Below, one piece after another: positions 44,754 to 54,605 of a stretch of 64,000 bases of DNA. Every line of letters begins with the position of its first letter. Position 1 is the stretch's first letter. The notes under the pieces are model-generated. The model had not been told where the DNA came from and searched no databases. It was given only the letters and a program-made list of their open reading frames with translations. The translations under genes were made by a program, and so were the position numbers. The DNA comes from Stutzerimonas stutzeri (GTDB lineage Bacteria; Pseudomonadota; Gammaproteobacteria; Pseudomonadales; Pseudomonadaceae): positions 62,001 through 126,000 of the forward strand of contig NZ_PPXG01000010.1 in NCBI RefSeq assembly GCF_002909485.1. The letters run 5' to 3'.

Positions 44754-44963
44754 CTACCGGTACGGCCCGCGCGAGTCAGGGCGATTGCCGCGCGGTCCCA
44801 TGATTCCCCAGATGATCAGGCCGAGTACTGGCAGAAGTACGATCAGAAGAACCCAGAGCACTTTCTTGCCGCTGGTGCTGTCACTGCGAATAATGCTGAT
44901 GATCGCCCAGATATCCAGTATCAGGATGAGAAGGCCGAAAATACCGCCGAAGGCGTCTCCCAT
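44754..44963 (-). CDS. small membrane protein with PLDc_N-type two-helix fold (paralogue)
   Basis: 69 residues with the same plan as its neighbour: LLILILDIWAIISIIRS, a polar turn SDSTSGKKV, then LLIVLLPVLGLIIWGIMGPR and a short Arg-rich tail. The two genes look like a tandem duplication. Function unknown. Confidence 0.82.
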   Translation of the reverse strand: MGDAFGGIFGLLILILDIWAIISIIRSDSTSGKKVLWVLLIVLLPVLGLIIWGIMGPRGNRPDSRGPYR

Positions 44964-45042
44964 GGGTACGCTCCTGTTTGAGTGAGTACCTAATCTAGGA
45001 TGCCAGCGCGGCGGCAGGGTTCAGTACCGGCTCCGGAACCAC

Positions 45043-45726
45043 TCAATAGCGACGCGGCTCAATCAGCGAAAAACTGGCAACGGTTGGATGCTTGCCGAGC
45101 AAACCGCCTTCACGCGCCACGCCGCAAACCTGCATGCCAGCCTGCCGGGCGGCATCCAATTCTTCGACCACATCGGAGAGGAACAGCACCTCGGCTGCCT
45201 GCAAGCCGATGGCTTCGGCAATGCGCTGATAGGACGCCACCTCGCGCTTGTGCCCGCTCGTAGTATCGAAATAGCCAGAGAACAACGACGTCAGGTCGCC
45301 AGCCTCAGAGCAGCCGAAAATCAGCTTCTGCGCCTGGATTGAGCCGGAGGAATACACGTAAAGACCGAAACCCTGCGTCTTCCATTCTCGCAGCGCAGCC
45401 ACCGCGTCCGGGTAGACATGCCCCTTGAGCTGCCCGGCCCGATAGCCCTGGGCCCAGACCATGCCTTGCAGGGCCTTGAGCGACGTGGCCTTGCGATCAC
45501 TGGCGATCCAGCCAAGCAGGATTTCGATGACGCGCTCAATATTGGCATCGGCCTCACCGCTTTCGCTGCGCACCGCTTCGATCTGCGCGGCGACGGCGGG
45601 CTCCTCGGCATGGCTGCGGATGTACGCTGGTAGATGCGCGCGAGCATAGGGAAACAGCACATCGAAGACGAAGCTGACAGCACTGGTGGTGCCTTCGATG
45701 TCGGTGAGAATCGCCTTGACCGGCAT
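45043..45726 (-). CDS. mtnC: enolase-phosphatase E1 (methionine salvage)
   Basis: 227 residues. HAD-type motifs: [20 protein letters not shown] (motif I, Asp), [13 protein letters not shown] (motif II, Ser) and [18 protein letters not shown] (motif III/IV). It converts the diketo phosphate intermediate to acireductone in methionine salvage. One base separates it from mtnD upstream; the gene order mtnB-mtnD-mtnC is that of P. aeruginosa. Confidence 0.94.
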   Translation of the reverse strand: MPVKAILTDIEGTTSAVSFVFDVLFPYARAHLPAYIRSHAEEPAVAAQIEAVRSESGEADANIERVIEILLGWIASDRKATSLKALQGMVWAQGYRAGQLKGHVYPDAVAALREWKTQGFGLYVYSSGSIQAQKLIFGCSEAGDLTSLFSGYFDTTSGHKREVASYQRIAEAIGLQAAEVLFLSDVVEELDAARQAGMQVCGVAREGGLLGKHPTVASFSLIEPRRY

Positions 45727-45727
45727 A

Positions 45728-46273
45728 TCAGTCGTCCAGCCGCGGGAACTGATCGGCGATGCTCTCGCCAGTGAACTCTGCGACCCAGCCTTCAGGGTTG
45801 TTGAACAGGCGGATCGCGATGAAGTGCGGCTCTTCGCCCATGTCGAACCAGTGGCGCGTGCCGGCGGGCACAGAGATCAGGTCGTTCTTTTCGCACAGCA
45901 CGGCGTAGACCATGTCGTCGATATGCAGGGTAAACAGCCCGCGCCCGGCAACGAAGAAGCGTACCTCGTCCTCGGCGTGGCGGTGCTCATCGAGGAACTT
46001 CGCGCGTAGTTCGTCCTTCTGCGGGTGGTCGCGGGTCAGGCTGATCACATCGACTGTGACGTAGCCGCGCTCGACCATCAGCTTGTCGATCTGCGGCCGG
46101 TAGGCGGCGATCACCTCCTCCTGGCTGGCCCCTGCGGCGATAGGTGCGCTGGCCTCCCAGCGCTCCAGCTGCACACCGACCTCAGCCAGGGTCGGGGCAA
46201 TGTCTTCGAGGTGGCTCAGCACCTTGAGCGGTTGGTCTGGACGGGTCTCGTGATAGACGCTGAGGACACTCAT
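45728..46273 (-). CDS. mtnD: acireductone dioxygenase
   Basis: 181 residues from ATG 46273 (GGAGAGCCGAAC upstream). A cupin with the metal ligands in [15 protein letters not shown] (His, His, Glu) and a further His in [11 protein letters not shown]. It cleaves acireductone to 2-oxo-4-methylthiobutyrate and formate when iron is bound (the nickel form makes another product). Part of the mtn operon. Confidence 0.95.
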   Translation of the reverse strand: MSVLSVYHETRPDQPLKVLSHLEDIAPTLAEVGVQLERWEASAPIAAGASQEEVIAAYRPQIDKLMVERGYVTVDVISLTRDHPQKDELRAKFLDEHRHAEDEVRFFVAGRGLFTLHIDDMVYAVLCEKNDLISVPAGTRHWFDMGEEPHFIAIRLFNNPEGWVAEFTGESIADQFPRLDD

Positions 46274-46327
46274 GTTCGGCTCTCCGAAAGAAATCAGCTG
46301 GTCGGTAGCTACCGGCCAGGCAGGAAT

Positions 46328-46948
46328 TTATCTGGGCTGCAGGGCGCGCATTTTCAATTCGCATTCGAAGAGAAATTCGAATGCCTCGATCTGCCGCAGC
46401 GCATCACTCATCTTCTCACCCCAGGTGTACAGCCCGTGACCACGAATCAGGTAGCCAACACAATCGGGATGCTCGTCAAGCCACGGCTGCACCCTGGTGG
46501 CCAGGGCGGCGATGTCCTGATCGTTGTCGAAGATCGGCACCAGTACCTGTGATTCATGGCTCGAGATGCCGCTGAAGGCCTTCTGCAGCTCGTAATCGGC
46601 GAACACCAGCGAATCGCCCAAGGCAATGCGGGACAGCACCGTGGCATTAACTGAATGGGTGTGCAGCACCGCGCCAATCTCCGGCTTCCAGCGATACAGC
46701 TGGGTATGCAGCAGTGTTTCCGCCGACGGCCTCTTGCCCTCTTCCAGGCTGTTGCCATGCGTGTCCACCGCCAATAGGTCATCGGCAGTCAGCTCGCCCT
46801 TGTGCCTGCCGGAAACCGTCAGCAGTATCTCGGCGCTGGTCAGGCGCGCGGAATAGTTGCTGCTGGTCGCCGGCGACCAGCCACGACCATACAAAAAGCG
46901 GCCGACGTCGATGATCGTCTGGCTCAGGTGGCGGCGCGTGGCAGTCAT
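46328..46948 (-). CDS. mtnB: methylthioribulose-1-phosphate dehydratase
   Basis: 206 residues from ATG 46948, with a perfect AGGAGG seven bases upstream; a much longer open frame upstream is not the gene. Class II aldolase fold with zinc histidines in VLHTHSVNATVLSR and RGHGLYTWG. It dehydrates methylthioribulose 1-phosphate. The start overlaps the upstream MFS gene stop by 4 bp. mtnA is not in this window. Confidence 0.95.
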   Translation of the reverse strand: MTATRRHLSQTIIDVGRFLYGRGWSPATSSNYSARLTSAEILLTVSGRHKGELTADDLLAVDTHGNSLEEGKRPSAETLLHTQLYRWKPEIGAVLHTHSVNATVLSRIALGDSLVFADYELQKAFSGISSHESQVLVPIFDNDQDIAALATRVQPWLDEHPDCVGYLIRGHGLYTWGEKMSDALRQIEAFEFLFECELKMRALQPR

Positions 46949-48096
46949 GCTCGGTCCTCCTGCAAGCGGAAGGCAATGATAGCGGCTGCGGCCAGCGCCG
47001 CCAGACTGGCGATGGCGAACGACCAGCCCGGCCCGAGGCCGGACCAGGCATATCCGGCGTAAAGCGCGCCCAGCGCCCCGCCGATGCCGGACAGGCTGGC
47101 GTAAAGCGCCTGGCCCTGGCCCTGCTGCCGATGGCCAAAACTGCGCTGAACGAAATGAATGGCGGCGGCATGGAAGCTGCCGAATGTGGCCGCATGCATC
47201 AACTGGGCGACCAGCAGCACGGCCAGATGCTCGGCGAACTGCCCAAGCAACACCCAACGCAGCGCAGCAATCAGGAAGCTGGCCAACAGCACCTGACGCA
47301 GCGAGAAACGCTCTAGCAGGCGCGCCATGACCAGAAACAGCAGGATTTCCGCGACCACGCCCAGCGCCCACATCAGCCCGATAAAGCTGCGGCTGTAGCC
47401 CAGTGCTTCGAGGTGAATGCTGAAAAAGGTGTAGTACGGCCCGTGAGCCAGCTGCATCAGCGCCACGCAACCGTAGAAGGCCAGTACGCCAGGCCGCCGC
47501 AACTGGACGACAAAGCCGCCCTGCCCGATCGCCTCGCTACGCTGACGCGGATGAGCGTTGGGCACCCAGGCGCTGCTCAGCACGATGCCGACCATCACGA
47601 AGGCCACCGCGGTCGGGTAAAGATCGAGGCTGAGCTGCTGGAACAACAGCCCGAGCCCCACCACCGCGAAAATGAAACCGATACTGCCCCACAGCCTGAC
47701 CTGGCTGTAGCGCTCGGGCTGTTCATGCAGATGGGCCAGTGTGATGACTTCGAACTGAGGCAGTACCGCGTGCCAGAAGAACGCATGCAGCGCCATCACC
47801 AACGCCAGCCACGCAAAGCTCTTGTCGAAGAAGATCAAGCCGAAGGACAGCAAGGTGCACAACGCACTGAGACGAACGATTTCCAGCCGGCGGCCGGTTG
47901 CGTCACCCAGCCAGCCCCAGAGATTCGGCGCCACGCAGCGCATCAGCATGGGAATGGCGATCAGCTCGCCAATCCGCTCCGGCGAGAAACCAAGGTGATC
48001 GAAGTACAGGCCGAGAAACGGCGCCGTCGAGCCGAGCAACCCAAAGTAAAAGAAGTAGAAACCGGACAGACGCCAGTACGGCAGAGCAGCGGCCAT
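46945..48096 (-). CDS. MFS transporter of the 3-phenylpropionate permease (HcaT-like) group
   Basis: 383 residues with about 12 helices and the typical opening YWRLSGFYFFYFGLLGSTAP. It resembles the HcaT/PPP group, but conservation next to aroC and mtn genes suggests another, unknown substrate. It overlaps mtnB by 4 bp and is probably co-transcribed with it. Confidence 0.85.
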   Translation of the reverse strand: MAAALPYWRLSGFYFFYFGLLGSTAPFLGLYFDHLGFSPERIGELIAIPMLMRCVAPNLWGWLGDATGRRLEIVRLSALCTLLSFGLIFFDKSFAWLALVMALHAFFWHAVLPQFEVITLAHLHEQPERYSQVRLWGSIGFIFAVVGLGLLFQQLSLDLYPTAVAFVMVGIVLSSAWVPNAHPRQRSEAIGQGGFVVQLRRPGVLAFYGCVALMQLAHGPYYTFFSIHLEALGYSRSFIGLMWALGVVAEILLFLVMARLLERFSLRQVLLASFLIAALRWVLLGQFAEHLAVLLVAQLMHAATFGSFHAAAIHFVQRSFGHRQQGQGQALYASLSGIGGALGALYAGYAWSGLGPGWSFAIASLAALAAAAIIAFRLQEDRA

Positions 48097-48170
48097 AGGC
48101 TACAAGCTACCGACTGCGGACAACGGCCACCTTATGCTGCCGCCGTCGGTTTGCCGTCTACGGCCCGGAT

Positions 48171-49262
48171 TCACAGTTGCGGCAGCACCGGGGTGAGAAC
48201 CTGCACATCGGCGTTCTGCCCACGGTGGCGCAGCAGGTGATCGAGCAGCACGATGGCCATCATGGCCTCGGCAATCGGCGTGGCACGGATGCCAACGCAC
48301 GGGTCATGGCGGCCCTTGGTGATGACATCGACCGGTGCGCCATTCACGTCGATCGACTGCCCTGGCGTGGTGATGCTGGACGTCGGCTTGAGCGCCAGAT
48401 GGGCAATGATCGGCTGGCCCGAGGAGATGCCGCCGAGAATGCCGCCGGCATTGTTGGAATGAAAACCCTGCGGCGTCAGCTCGTCACGATGCTCGGTGCC
48501 ACGCTGGGCTACCGAGGCGAAACCGGCACCGATCTCCACGCCCTTGACCGCGTTGATGCTCATCAGCGCATGGGCCAGCTCGGCGTCCAGACGGTCGAAG
48601 ATCGGCTCGCCAAGGCCCGGTGGCACGCCATCGGCGACCACGGTGATCTTCGCGCCCACCGAATCCTGATCGCGACGCAGCTGGTCCATGTAGGCCTCCA
48701 ACTCCGGCACCTTGTCCGGGTCGGGGCTGAAGAAGGCATTCTGCTCGACACTATCCCAGGTCTTGAACGGGATCTCGATCGGCCCGAGCTGGCTCATGTA
48801 GCCACGCACCTGGATGCCCAGGGTCGCCAGATACTTCTTGGCGATGGCGCCGGCAGCCACGCGCATGGCGGTCTCGCGCGCGGAGCTGCGGCCACCGCCG
48901 CGGTAGTCGCGCACGCCGTATTTGTGGTGATAGGTGTAGTCGGCATGGGCCGGACGGAACTGATCCTTGATCGCCGAGTAGTCCTTGGACTTCTGGTCAG
49001 TGTTGCGAATCAGCAAGCCGATCGGGCACCCGGTGGTCTTGCCTTCGAACACGCCGGAGAGGATTTCCACCTCGTCGGCTTCCTGGCGCTGGGTGGTATG
49101 CCGGCTGGTACCAGGCTTGCGGCGGTCGAGATCACGCTGCAGATCGTCCAGCGACAACTCCAGCCCGGGCGGACAGCCGTCGACGATGGCCACCAGCGCA
49201 GGACCATGGCTTTCGCCGGCAGTGGTGACGGTGAACAGCTTGCCGTAGGTATTGCCGGACAT
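48171..49262 (-). CDS. aroC: chorismate synthase
   Basis: 363 residues, the usual length. Signatures: [34 protein letters not shown] and [18 protein letters not shown]. It makes chorismate from EPSP with reduced FMN, the last step of the shikimate pathway. About 75 bp separate it from the MFS gene downstream on the same strand. Confidence 0.97.
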   Translation of the reverse strand: MSGNTYGKLFTVTTAGESHGPALVAIVDGCPPGLELSLDDLQRDLDRRKPGTSRHTTQRQEADEVEILSGVFEGKTTGCPIGLLIRNTDQKSKDYSAIKDQFRPAHADYTYHHKYGVRDYRGGGRSSARETAMRVAAGAIAKKYLATLGIQVRGYMSQLGPIEIPFKTWDSVEQNAFFSPDPDKVPELEAYMDQLRRDQDSVGAKITVVADGVPPGLGEPIFDRLDAELAHALMSINAVKGVEIGAGFASVAQRGTEHRDELTPQGFHSNNAGGILGGISSGQPIIAHLALKPTSSITTPGQSIDVNGAPVDVITKGRHDPCVGIRATPIAEAMMAIVLLDHLLRHRGQNADVQVLTPVLPQL

Positions 49263-49407
49263 GCAGGACGCTCCGCGATCGACCGAAAAACAGGGGTCGG
49301 AAGTATACCTGAGGCAGCTGCGGTTTCATCGCCCCTGTTGCCGGCGCATACTGACCTTTGCGGCGATTGCCGCGTCCAACCTGCACTGTTATCCACGAAG
49401 CCCTTCC

Positions 49408-50370
49408 ATGCGTGCCCTGCTGATATTGCTGCTACTGACCATGTCACCCTCGTTCCTGCAGGCTCAGACCCTGCTCAATCAGACCCTGAACATGGACACC
49501 GGCAGCGGCGTGCTGCAGGGCAGCCTGTTGCTGCCGAAAAGCGACCAGCCCGTGCCGGTAGCGCTGCTGATCGCCGGGTCCGGCCCGACCGATCGCAATG
49601 GCAACAACCCAGCCGGACGCAACGACAGCCTCAAACGTCTGGCCCAGGGGCTGGCGCGACTGGGCGTGGCCAGCCTTCGTTATGACAAGCGCGGCGTGGG
49701 CGCCAGTCTGCCGGCCGCGCCGAACGAGCGTGATCTGAGTGTGGAGGCCTATGTCGGCGACGCCTTGGCCTGGAGCGAAAAGCTCAGGAACGACTCGCGC
49801 TTCAGCGAGCTGATTCTCATCGGCCATAGCGAGGGTGCGCTGATCGCCAGCCTTGCAGCGCCGGAGTCCGGAGCGGCGGCACTGATCAGTATCGCCGGCA
49901 GCGGCCGACCCATCGACGAGGTGCTGCGCGAGCAGTTGCAGGGCCGTCTGCCACCGACGCTACTGGCCACCAGTCATTACCTGATCGACCAGCTCAAGGC
50001 CGGACGCGTCCAAGCCGAGGTGCCCGAGCCACTGCAGGTACTGTTCCGACCCAGCGTGCAGCCTTACCTGATATCGCTGTTCGCCTACGATCCGGCAGAG
50101 GTCTTCGCAGCCGTCGACATACCCGCGCTGATTGTCCAGGGCCGACACGACATCCAGGTTGGCATCGAAGACGCCGAAGCACTGCAGCGCGCCAAGCCCG
50201 ATGCCCGGTTGGCCATGGTCGACGGCATGAATCACGTGCTGCGCATCGTCCCGGCGGACGCCAGGCAGCTGGCATCCTACGACGACCCTGATCTGCCGAT
50301 AGCCCGCGGTCTGGTGCAGGATATCCAGCGATTCCTGCAGGATAATGGCATGCTGCCAGCCTCCAGTTAG
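49408..50370 (+). CDS. alpha/beta hydrolase, exported
   Basis: 320 residues from ATG 49408. A signal peptide is visible (MRALLILLLLTMSPSFLQAQ). Oxyanion region IAGSGPTDRNGNNP, nucleophile elbow LIGHSEGALIAS (Ser), and the acid and His in the region of VQGRHDIQV and DGMNHVLR. Predicted periplasmic esterase or peptidase-like hydrolase; substrate unknown. Divergent from aroC, and overlapped downstream by little or nothing. Confidence 0.88.
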   Translation: MRALLILLLLTMSPSFLQAQTLLNQTLNMDTGSGVLQGSLLLPKSDQPVPVALLIAGSGPTDRNGNNPAGRNDSLKRLAQGLARLGVASLRYDKRGVGASLPAAPNERDLSVEAYVGDALAWSEKLRNDSRFSELILIGHSEGALIASLAAPESGAAALISIAGSGRPIDEVLREQLQGRLPPTLLATSHYLIDQLKAGRVQAEVPEPLQVLFRPSVQPYLISLFAYDPAEVFAAVDIPALIVQGRHDIQVGIEDAEALQRAKPDARLAMVDGMNHVLRIVPADARQLASYDDPDLPIARGLVQDIQRFLQDNGMLPASS

Positions 50371-50452
50371 TCGCCGCGCAGCCGATAGCCCGCGTGACGA
50401 TGGCCCGATACGAATCCTGAACGAGCCGCCGCGCAGGCCCAGGAACGCGCAG

Positions 50453-51232
50453 ATGACCGACACCGAGACGACTCAAACGACCGAGAAAGAACAGGCAGCA
50501 CCGTCCAAGCACCCGTGGGCAGAGCTCAAGCCTGACCGTTTTCGCTTGCTGCGCCTGGCGCCATTGCCCACCGAGCGCGACGGCGGCGCAAGACCGCTAC
50601 GCTTCGTCGAGCTGGCGCAGCTGGAGCGACACACGCCTGAGCAGAGCCTGCTGCGGATGTTCATCAATATCCCTGGGCAGGTGCGTTCGCGCAAAAACAA
50701 CGTGCTTGAGGTCTGGGCCGATCACCGCAACAAGGAGCTACGCTTCGGCCCGGATTCAGGCTTACGTTTGGAGCCGGTGAACCGAGGGCTTGGCCGTTTT
50801 CTTCTGGCGCAGGGTGCGGCATGGGCCCAACGGCGTTGGGGCCACTATCTGGTTGAAGGCGGCGCGTTGCCCAAGGACGTTTCAAGCGACGACCAGCGCC
50901 TGCGCCGCGATCACTGTCTGCGTACCCAGGGCTTTGATGTCGACTATCCTCAGGCCGAACCGTTGAAGCCGACCTACGGCGCTTCGCGCGTCAGTGCACT
51001 TCGGCAGGATTGGAATAGCGAAAAGGTTCAGGTGGTGGAGCTGCAGGAAGCAGCGGCCATGCTGGAACAGGCCGACCGCAACCTGCAGGCGCAGGAAAAC
51101 CAGATTCGTGAGCTGCAGGAGCGAATCGCCCGCTTCCGCCGTGAGGACGGTGCGCTGCGATTCACCATCGTTTGCCTGATTGCGCTGGCGCTGTTCCAGG
51201 CCGGACTGCTGATCTGGATGGCAACGCGCTAA
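50453..51232 (+). CDS. uncharacterised protein with coiled coil and C-terminal membrane anchor
   Basis: 259 residues from ATG 50453 (AGGAA eight bases upstream). I do not recognise a named domain. The N-terminal 20 residues are Thr/Glu-rich, the middle (about 25-195) is soluble, a coiled coil follows (about 195-232, QEAAAMLEQADRNLQAQENQ), and a single C-terminal helix (about 236-256) ends the protein. This is a tail-anchored layout with the bulk in the cytoplasm. The same neighbours (hydrolase and aroC) occur in P. aeruginosa, so it is a conserved pseudomonad gene of unknown role. Confidence 0.78.
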   Translation: MTDTETTQTTEKEQAAPSKHPWAELKPDRFRLLRLAPLPTERDGGARPLRFVELAQLERHTPEQSLLRMFINIPGQVRSRKNNVLEVWADHRNKELRFGPDSGLRLEPVNRGLGRFLLAQGAAWAQRRWGHYLVEGGALPKDVSSDDQRLRRDHCLRTQGFDVDYPQAEPLKPTYGASRVSALRQDWNSEKVQVVELQEAAAMLEQADRNLQAQENQIRELQERIARFRREDGALRFTIVCLIALALFQAGLLIWMATR

Positions 51233-51242
51233 GCCGCGACTC

Positions 51243-52466
51243 TTACCACCAGTGCTCCACCTGTACGCCGAAGTTCGAACCGTGCTGCGCGTTGCCGAAC
51301 GCGCCGCTGTCGGACAACGCGGAGCCTTCAGCCATCAGGTTGGCGGCACGCTGCGCGGCATCGTTCCAGCTGGCGTAGGTGTAGTAGAGACGGAACTCCG
51401 GACGCGCCCAGAAGCCTGGGCCCGCGGGTGACCAGGTCGGCGCGACGGTGAACTTGCTCAGCTTGCGCGTGCCGTCGGTGGCATCGATCTGGTCATGCCC
51501 CACTTCGGCGACGAGTTTGAACTGCTCGCTGAATGCATAGACCGGGCGGGCGCCCACCGACCACCAGTCCTGATCGCCGCCGTCGGCGCGCTTGTCCTTC
51601 TGATAGACCACCTGGAACTGGCCGCCAAAGCGCGGCGTCAGCTGCCAGTCGAAATACTCCACCACGCGCCAGCTCTTGGCACTGTCATCCAGCGTCACGT
51701 CGCCAGTGTAGCCGAGGCCAGTGCCCGGCCCTTCACCGTACTGCAATGCCAGGGTGTTCTTGCCGCCGAGAAAGTCGGACTGCACGTGCTGCACCGTCAC
51801 GGCCCAACCACTGTGGGCATCGTCTCGGCTGGGTTTATCGATGTAACTGAGGCCGAATTCCAGCTCCCCGCCCGGATTGCTGTCGAAACCGCCGACGTTG
51901 AAGTCGTGGCGATTGACATAGTTCTTCTGGAATACGCTGTCCTTGCGCGAGAACGCGTAGCTGTACTTCAGCCCGCCGATCTCCATGTCCTCGACACCGG
52001 CGCCGGTGGCGCTCTGGTTCCAGTAGTAGAAATCGGAGATATGGATGTCATTACGCTTGTAGAAGCGGCGGCCAGCCCAAAACGAGCCGTTGTTTAGCGC
52101 CGGCACCTTGCTCCACTCGGCATAGGCTTGCACCATCCGGGCCCAACCATGATCACCGGTGAACTTCGGGGTATGGTTGTACTGGTTGTACAGCGCCGCC
52201 ATGCCCTCCACGCTCAGCACCGAACCATCGGCAAAGGTGTAGAGGTCGTGACGCAGGTCCAGCTCGCCGTACTGCTCACATTCGTTACCGAGACGGTACT
52301 TGCTCGGCGCACCGGGCAATTGGAAGCACGATTGCGAATCGCTGTTGACCGACTCACCGACGCCGCTACGCATGTAGCCAGTGAATTCCAGGGCGTGAGC
52401 GCTCAAAGGCAAGGTCATACCGGCAACGGCGGTCGCAACGCCCAGGGCTGTTAGTGTTTTTTTCAT
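51243..52466 (-). CDS. lamB: LamB-type maltoporin / sugar porin
   Basis: 407 residues from ATG 52466 (GGAG six bases upstream). Signal peptide ending SAHA, then mature LEFTGYMRSGVGESVNSDSQ. LamB hallmarks: CFQLPGAPSKYRLGNECEQY, WAGRRFYKRNDIHISDFYYW and a terminal aromatic residue (EHWW) as expected of an outer membrane barrel. It forms a sugar channel. It is the last gene of the gts cluster, where many pseudomonads carry OprB. Its leader has an AACAACAA motif next to the ribosome binding site. Confidence 0.9.
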   Translation of the reverse strand: MKKTLTALGVATAVAGMTLPLSAHALEFTGYMRSGVGESVNSDSQSCFQLPGAPSKYRLGNECEQYGELDLRHDLYTFADGSVLSVEGMAALYNQYNHTPKFTGDHGWARMVQAYAEWSKVPALNNGSFWAGRRFYKRNDIHISDFYYWNQSATGAGVEDMEIGGLKYSYAFSRKDSVFQKNYVNRHDFNVGGFDSNPGGELEFGLSYIDKPSRDDAHSGWAVTVQHVQSDFLGGKNTLALQYGEGPGTGLGYTGDVTLDDSAKSWRVVEYFDWQLTPRFGGQFQVVYQKDKRADGGDQDWWSVGARPVYAFSEQFKLVAEVGHDQIDATDGTRKLSKFTVAPTWSPAGPGFWARPEFRLYYTYASWNDAAQRAANLMAEGSALSDSGAFGNAQHGSNFGVQVEHWW

Positions 52467-52479
52467 ATCCACTCCGCTT

Positions 52480-52487
52480 TTGTTGTT
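52480..52487 (-). promoter_or_regulatory. candidate Hfq/Crc (CA) motif in the lamB leader
   Basis: On the transcript strand AACAACAA, matching AAnAAnAA, 4-5 bases before the ribosome binding site (complement of 52472-52475). Such motifs are bound by Hfq with Crc in pseudomonads and block translation of less preferred carbon-use genes. Confidence 0.68.
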
Positions 52488-52577
52488 ATTGATCGCTGGA
52501 TCGAGCCGAGCCGGCTCTATTCATTCCTGTAACCGTTCACGTTTCATCGAACACCTGCTGGCAAGGCAGGCGGTATT

Positions 52578-53750
52578 TCACTGCACCGTTCCCGCACCAT
52601 TGGAAACCAGCCGGGTTACCTTGCTCTCACGCACAGGCTCAGGCTGTACCACGCCCAGCCGCTCGCCGGTCTGGGCATCGAACAGCAGCGCCCTGCGCGG
52701 ATCGAATTGCAGATTGAGCGTTTCCCCCACCCGCGGCGCCTGATCCGGCGCCAGTCGGCAGCAGGCCTTGACCTGATTCAGCGTGAAAACCACCAGCGTG
52801 TCTGGGCCGGTCGGCTCCACTACTTCGATGTCGACCGACAAAGCAGAATCCGCTGATCCGACTCCAGCAATGCCGATCTGTTCCGGCCGAATACCGAGGA
52901 TGAGTTCGCGATCACGCAGGCCTTCATCAGTCGCGATCGGCAGTGGCAGCTCGCAACTGCCCTGCTCGCTGTTGAGCACGCCCACCCAGCGCCCGTCACG
53001 CTGGCGAATGCGCACCGGCACGAAATTCATCGGCGGCGAGCCAATGAAGCTGGCGACGAACAGGTTGGCCGGGTTGTTGTAGATCTCGTGCGGCGTGCCG
53101 AACTGCTGGATCACGCCATCCTTCATCACCGCCACCTTGTCGCCGAGGGTCATCGCCTCGATCTGGTCGTGGGTGACATAGACGGTGGTGGTCTTCAGCC
53201 GCTGGTGCATCAGCTTGATTTCGGTGCGCATCTCCACCCGCAGCTTGGCATCGAGATTCGACAACGGCTCATCGAATAGATAGATCTTCGGCCGTCGCGC
53301 CAGCGCCCGGCCCATGGCCACGCGCTGCTGCTGGCCGCCCGACAGCTGCGCCGGCTTGCGTTCCAGCAGCGGTTCGATCTGCAGCAGCTTGGCGACTCGC
53401 GCCACCTCCTCCTCGATCTTCGCCGCCGACACCTTGCGCATCTTCAGGCCGAAGGCGATGTTGTCGCGCACGGTCATGGTGGGATAGAGCGCGTAGGACT
53501 GGAACACCATGGCGATATCCCGATCCTTCGGACTGGCCTGGCTGATGTCTTCGCCGTCGACAAGGATCTCGCCGCCGGTGATGCTCTCCAGGCCGGCAAT
53601 GCAGTTCATCAGGGTGGATTTTCCGCAGCCCGAGGGCCCGACAAGAATCAGGAATTCACCGGCGTCGATCTTCAGCGCGATGTCCTTCAGCGTTGCGATC
53701 TGGCTGTTGCCATAGTTCTTTTGAACGTTGCGCAGTTCCAGGGAAGCCAT
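52578..53750 (-). CDS. gtsD: ABC transporter ATP-binding protein, sugar type (GtsD/MalK-like)
   Basis: 390 residues from ATG 53750 (GAGGAGAAATAACG upstream). Walker A GPSGCGKSTL, Q-loop FQSYALYPTMTVRDNI, signature LSGGQQQRVAMGRAL, Walker B KIYLFDEPLSNLD and a C-terminal TOBE/regulatory domain, which fits MalK/UgpC. It powers the gts sugar importer. About 110 bp precede the lamB gene. Confidence 0.93.
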   Translation of the reverse strand: MASLELRNVQKNYGNSQIATLKDIALKIDAGEFLILVGPSGCGKSTLMNCIAGLESITGGEILVDGEDISQASPKDRDIAMVFQSYALYPTMTVRDNIAFGLKMRKVSAAKIEEEVARVAKLLQIEPLLERKPAQLSGGQQQRVAMGRALARRPKIYLFDEPLSNLDAKLRVEMRTEIKLMHQRLKTTTVYVTHDQIEAMTLGDKVAVMKDGVIQQFGTPHEIYNNPANLFVASFIGSPPMNFVPVRIRQRDGRWVGVLNSEQGSCELPLPIATDEGLRDRELILGIRPEQIGIAGVGSADSALSVDIEVVEPTGPDTLVVFTLNQVKACCRLAPDQAPRVGETLNLQFDPRRALLFDAQTGERLGVVQPEPVRESKVTRLVSNGAGTVQ

Positions 53751-53762
53751 CGTTATTTCTCC

Positions 53763-54605
53763 TCAACCCTTGACGGCGCCGGCTGTCAGCCCGCGCAGGA
53801 AATATTTGCCGGCGACCACGTAGACCACCAGCGTGGGCAGGCCGGCGATCATCGCCGCGGCCATGTCGACGTTGTATCGCTTGGCGCCGGTGCTGGTGTT
53901 CACCAGATTGTTCAGCGCCACGGTGACCGGCTGCGTGTCACCACTGGCGAACACCACGCCGAACAGAAAGTCGTTCCAGATCTGAGTGAACTGCCAGATC
54001 AGGCAGACCATGATGATCGGCACTGACATCGGCAGCAGGATGCGTCCGAAGATAGTGAAGAAGCCGGCTCCGTCCAGCCGTGCCGCTCGCACCAGCGCAT
54101 CCGGCACGCTGACGTAGAAGTTGCGGAAGAACAGCGTGGTGAAGGCCAGCCCGTAGACCACGTGCACCAGCACCAGACCGGTGGTGGTATTGGCCAGCCC
54201 GAGCTTGCCGAGGGTGAAGGACGCCGGTAGCAGGATTACCTGGAACGGCAGGAAGCAGCCGAACAGCAGCAGACCAAAGAACAGCTGCGAACCACGGAAG
54301 CGCCACATCGACAGCACATACCCGTTAAGTGCGCCCAGCGCGGTGGAAATCAGCACGGCTGGAATGACGATCTTCACCGAGTTCCAGAAATAGCCGCCGA
54401 TGCTGTCCCAGGCGGTCAGCCAACCCATCGCACTGAACGCTTGCGGCCAGCTCAGGAGGTTGCCCGTGCGGATGTCTTCCGGGGTCTTGAAGCTGGTCAG
54501 CAACATCACGATCAGCGGCACCAGGTAGACGGCGCACGCCAGCAGCAGGGTGGCATGGATGGTCAGGCGCCCGAGGGTCAGGCGTGGTTGAGCGAAGTCA
54601 GACAT
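53763..54605 (-). CDS. gtsC: carbohydrate ABC transporter permease (MalG-like)
   Basis: 280 residues, six predicted helices. The EAA-type loop is visible as DALVRAARLDGAGFFTIFGR followed by ILLPMS. Overlaps gtsB by 8 bp. Inner membrane half of the glucose/mannose-type importer. Confidence 0.92.
   Translation of the reverse strand: MSDFAQPRLTLGRLTIHATLLLACAVYLVPLIVMLLTSFKTPEDIRTGNLLSWPQAFSAMGWLTAWDSIGGYFWNSVKIVIPAVLISTALGALNGYVLSMWRFRGSQLFFGLLLFGCFLPFQVILLPASFTLGKLGLANTTTGLVLVHVVYGLAFTTLFFRNFYVSVPDALVRAARLDGAGFFTIFGRILLPMSVPIIMVCLIWQFTQIWNDFLFGVVFASGDTQPVTVALNNLVNTSTGAKRYNVDMAAAMIAGLPTLVVYVVAGKYFLRGLTAGAVKG

Noticed and set aside
48177..49685. 502-codon open frame on the + strand
   Set aside because: Antisense to aroC, then runs into the hydrolase gene in another frame; no family resemblance.
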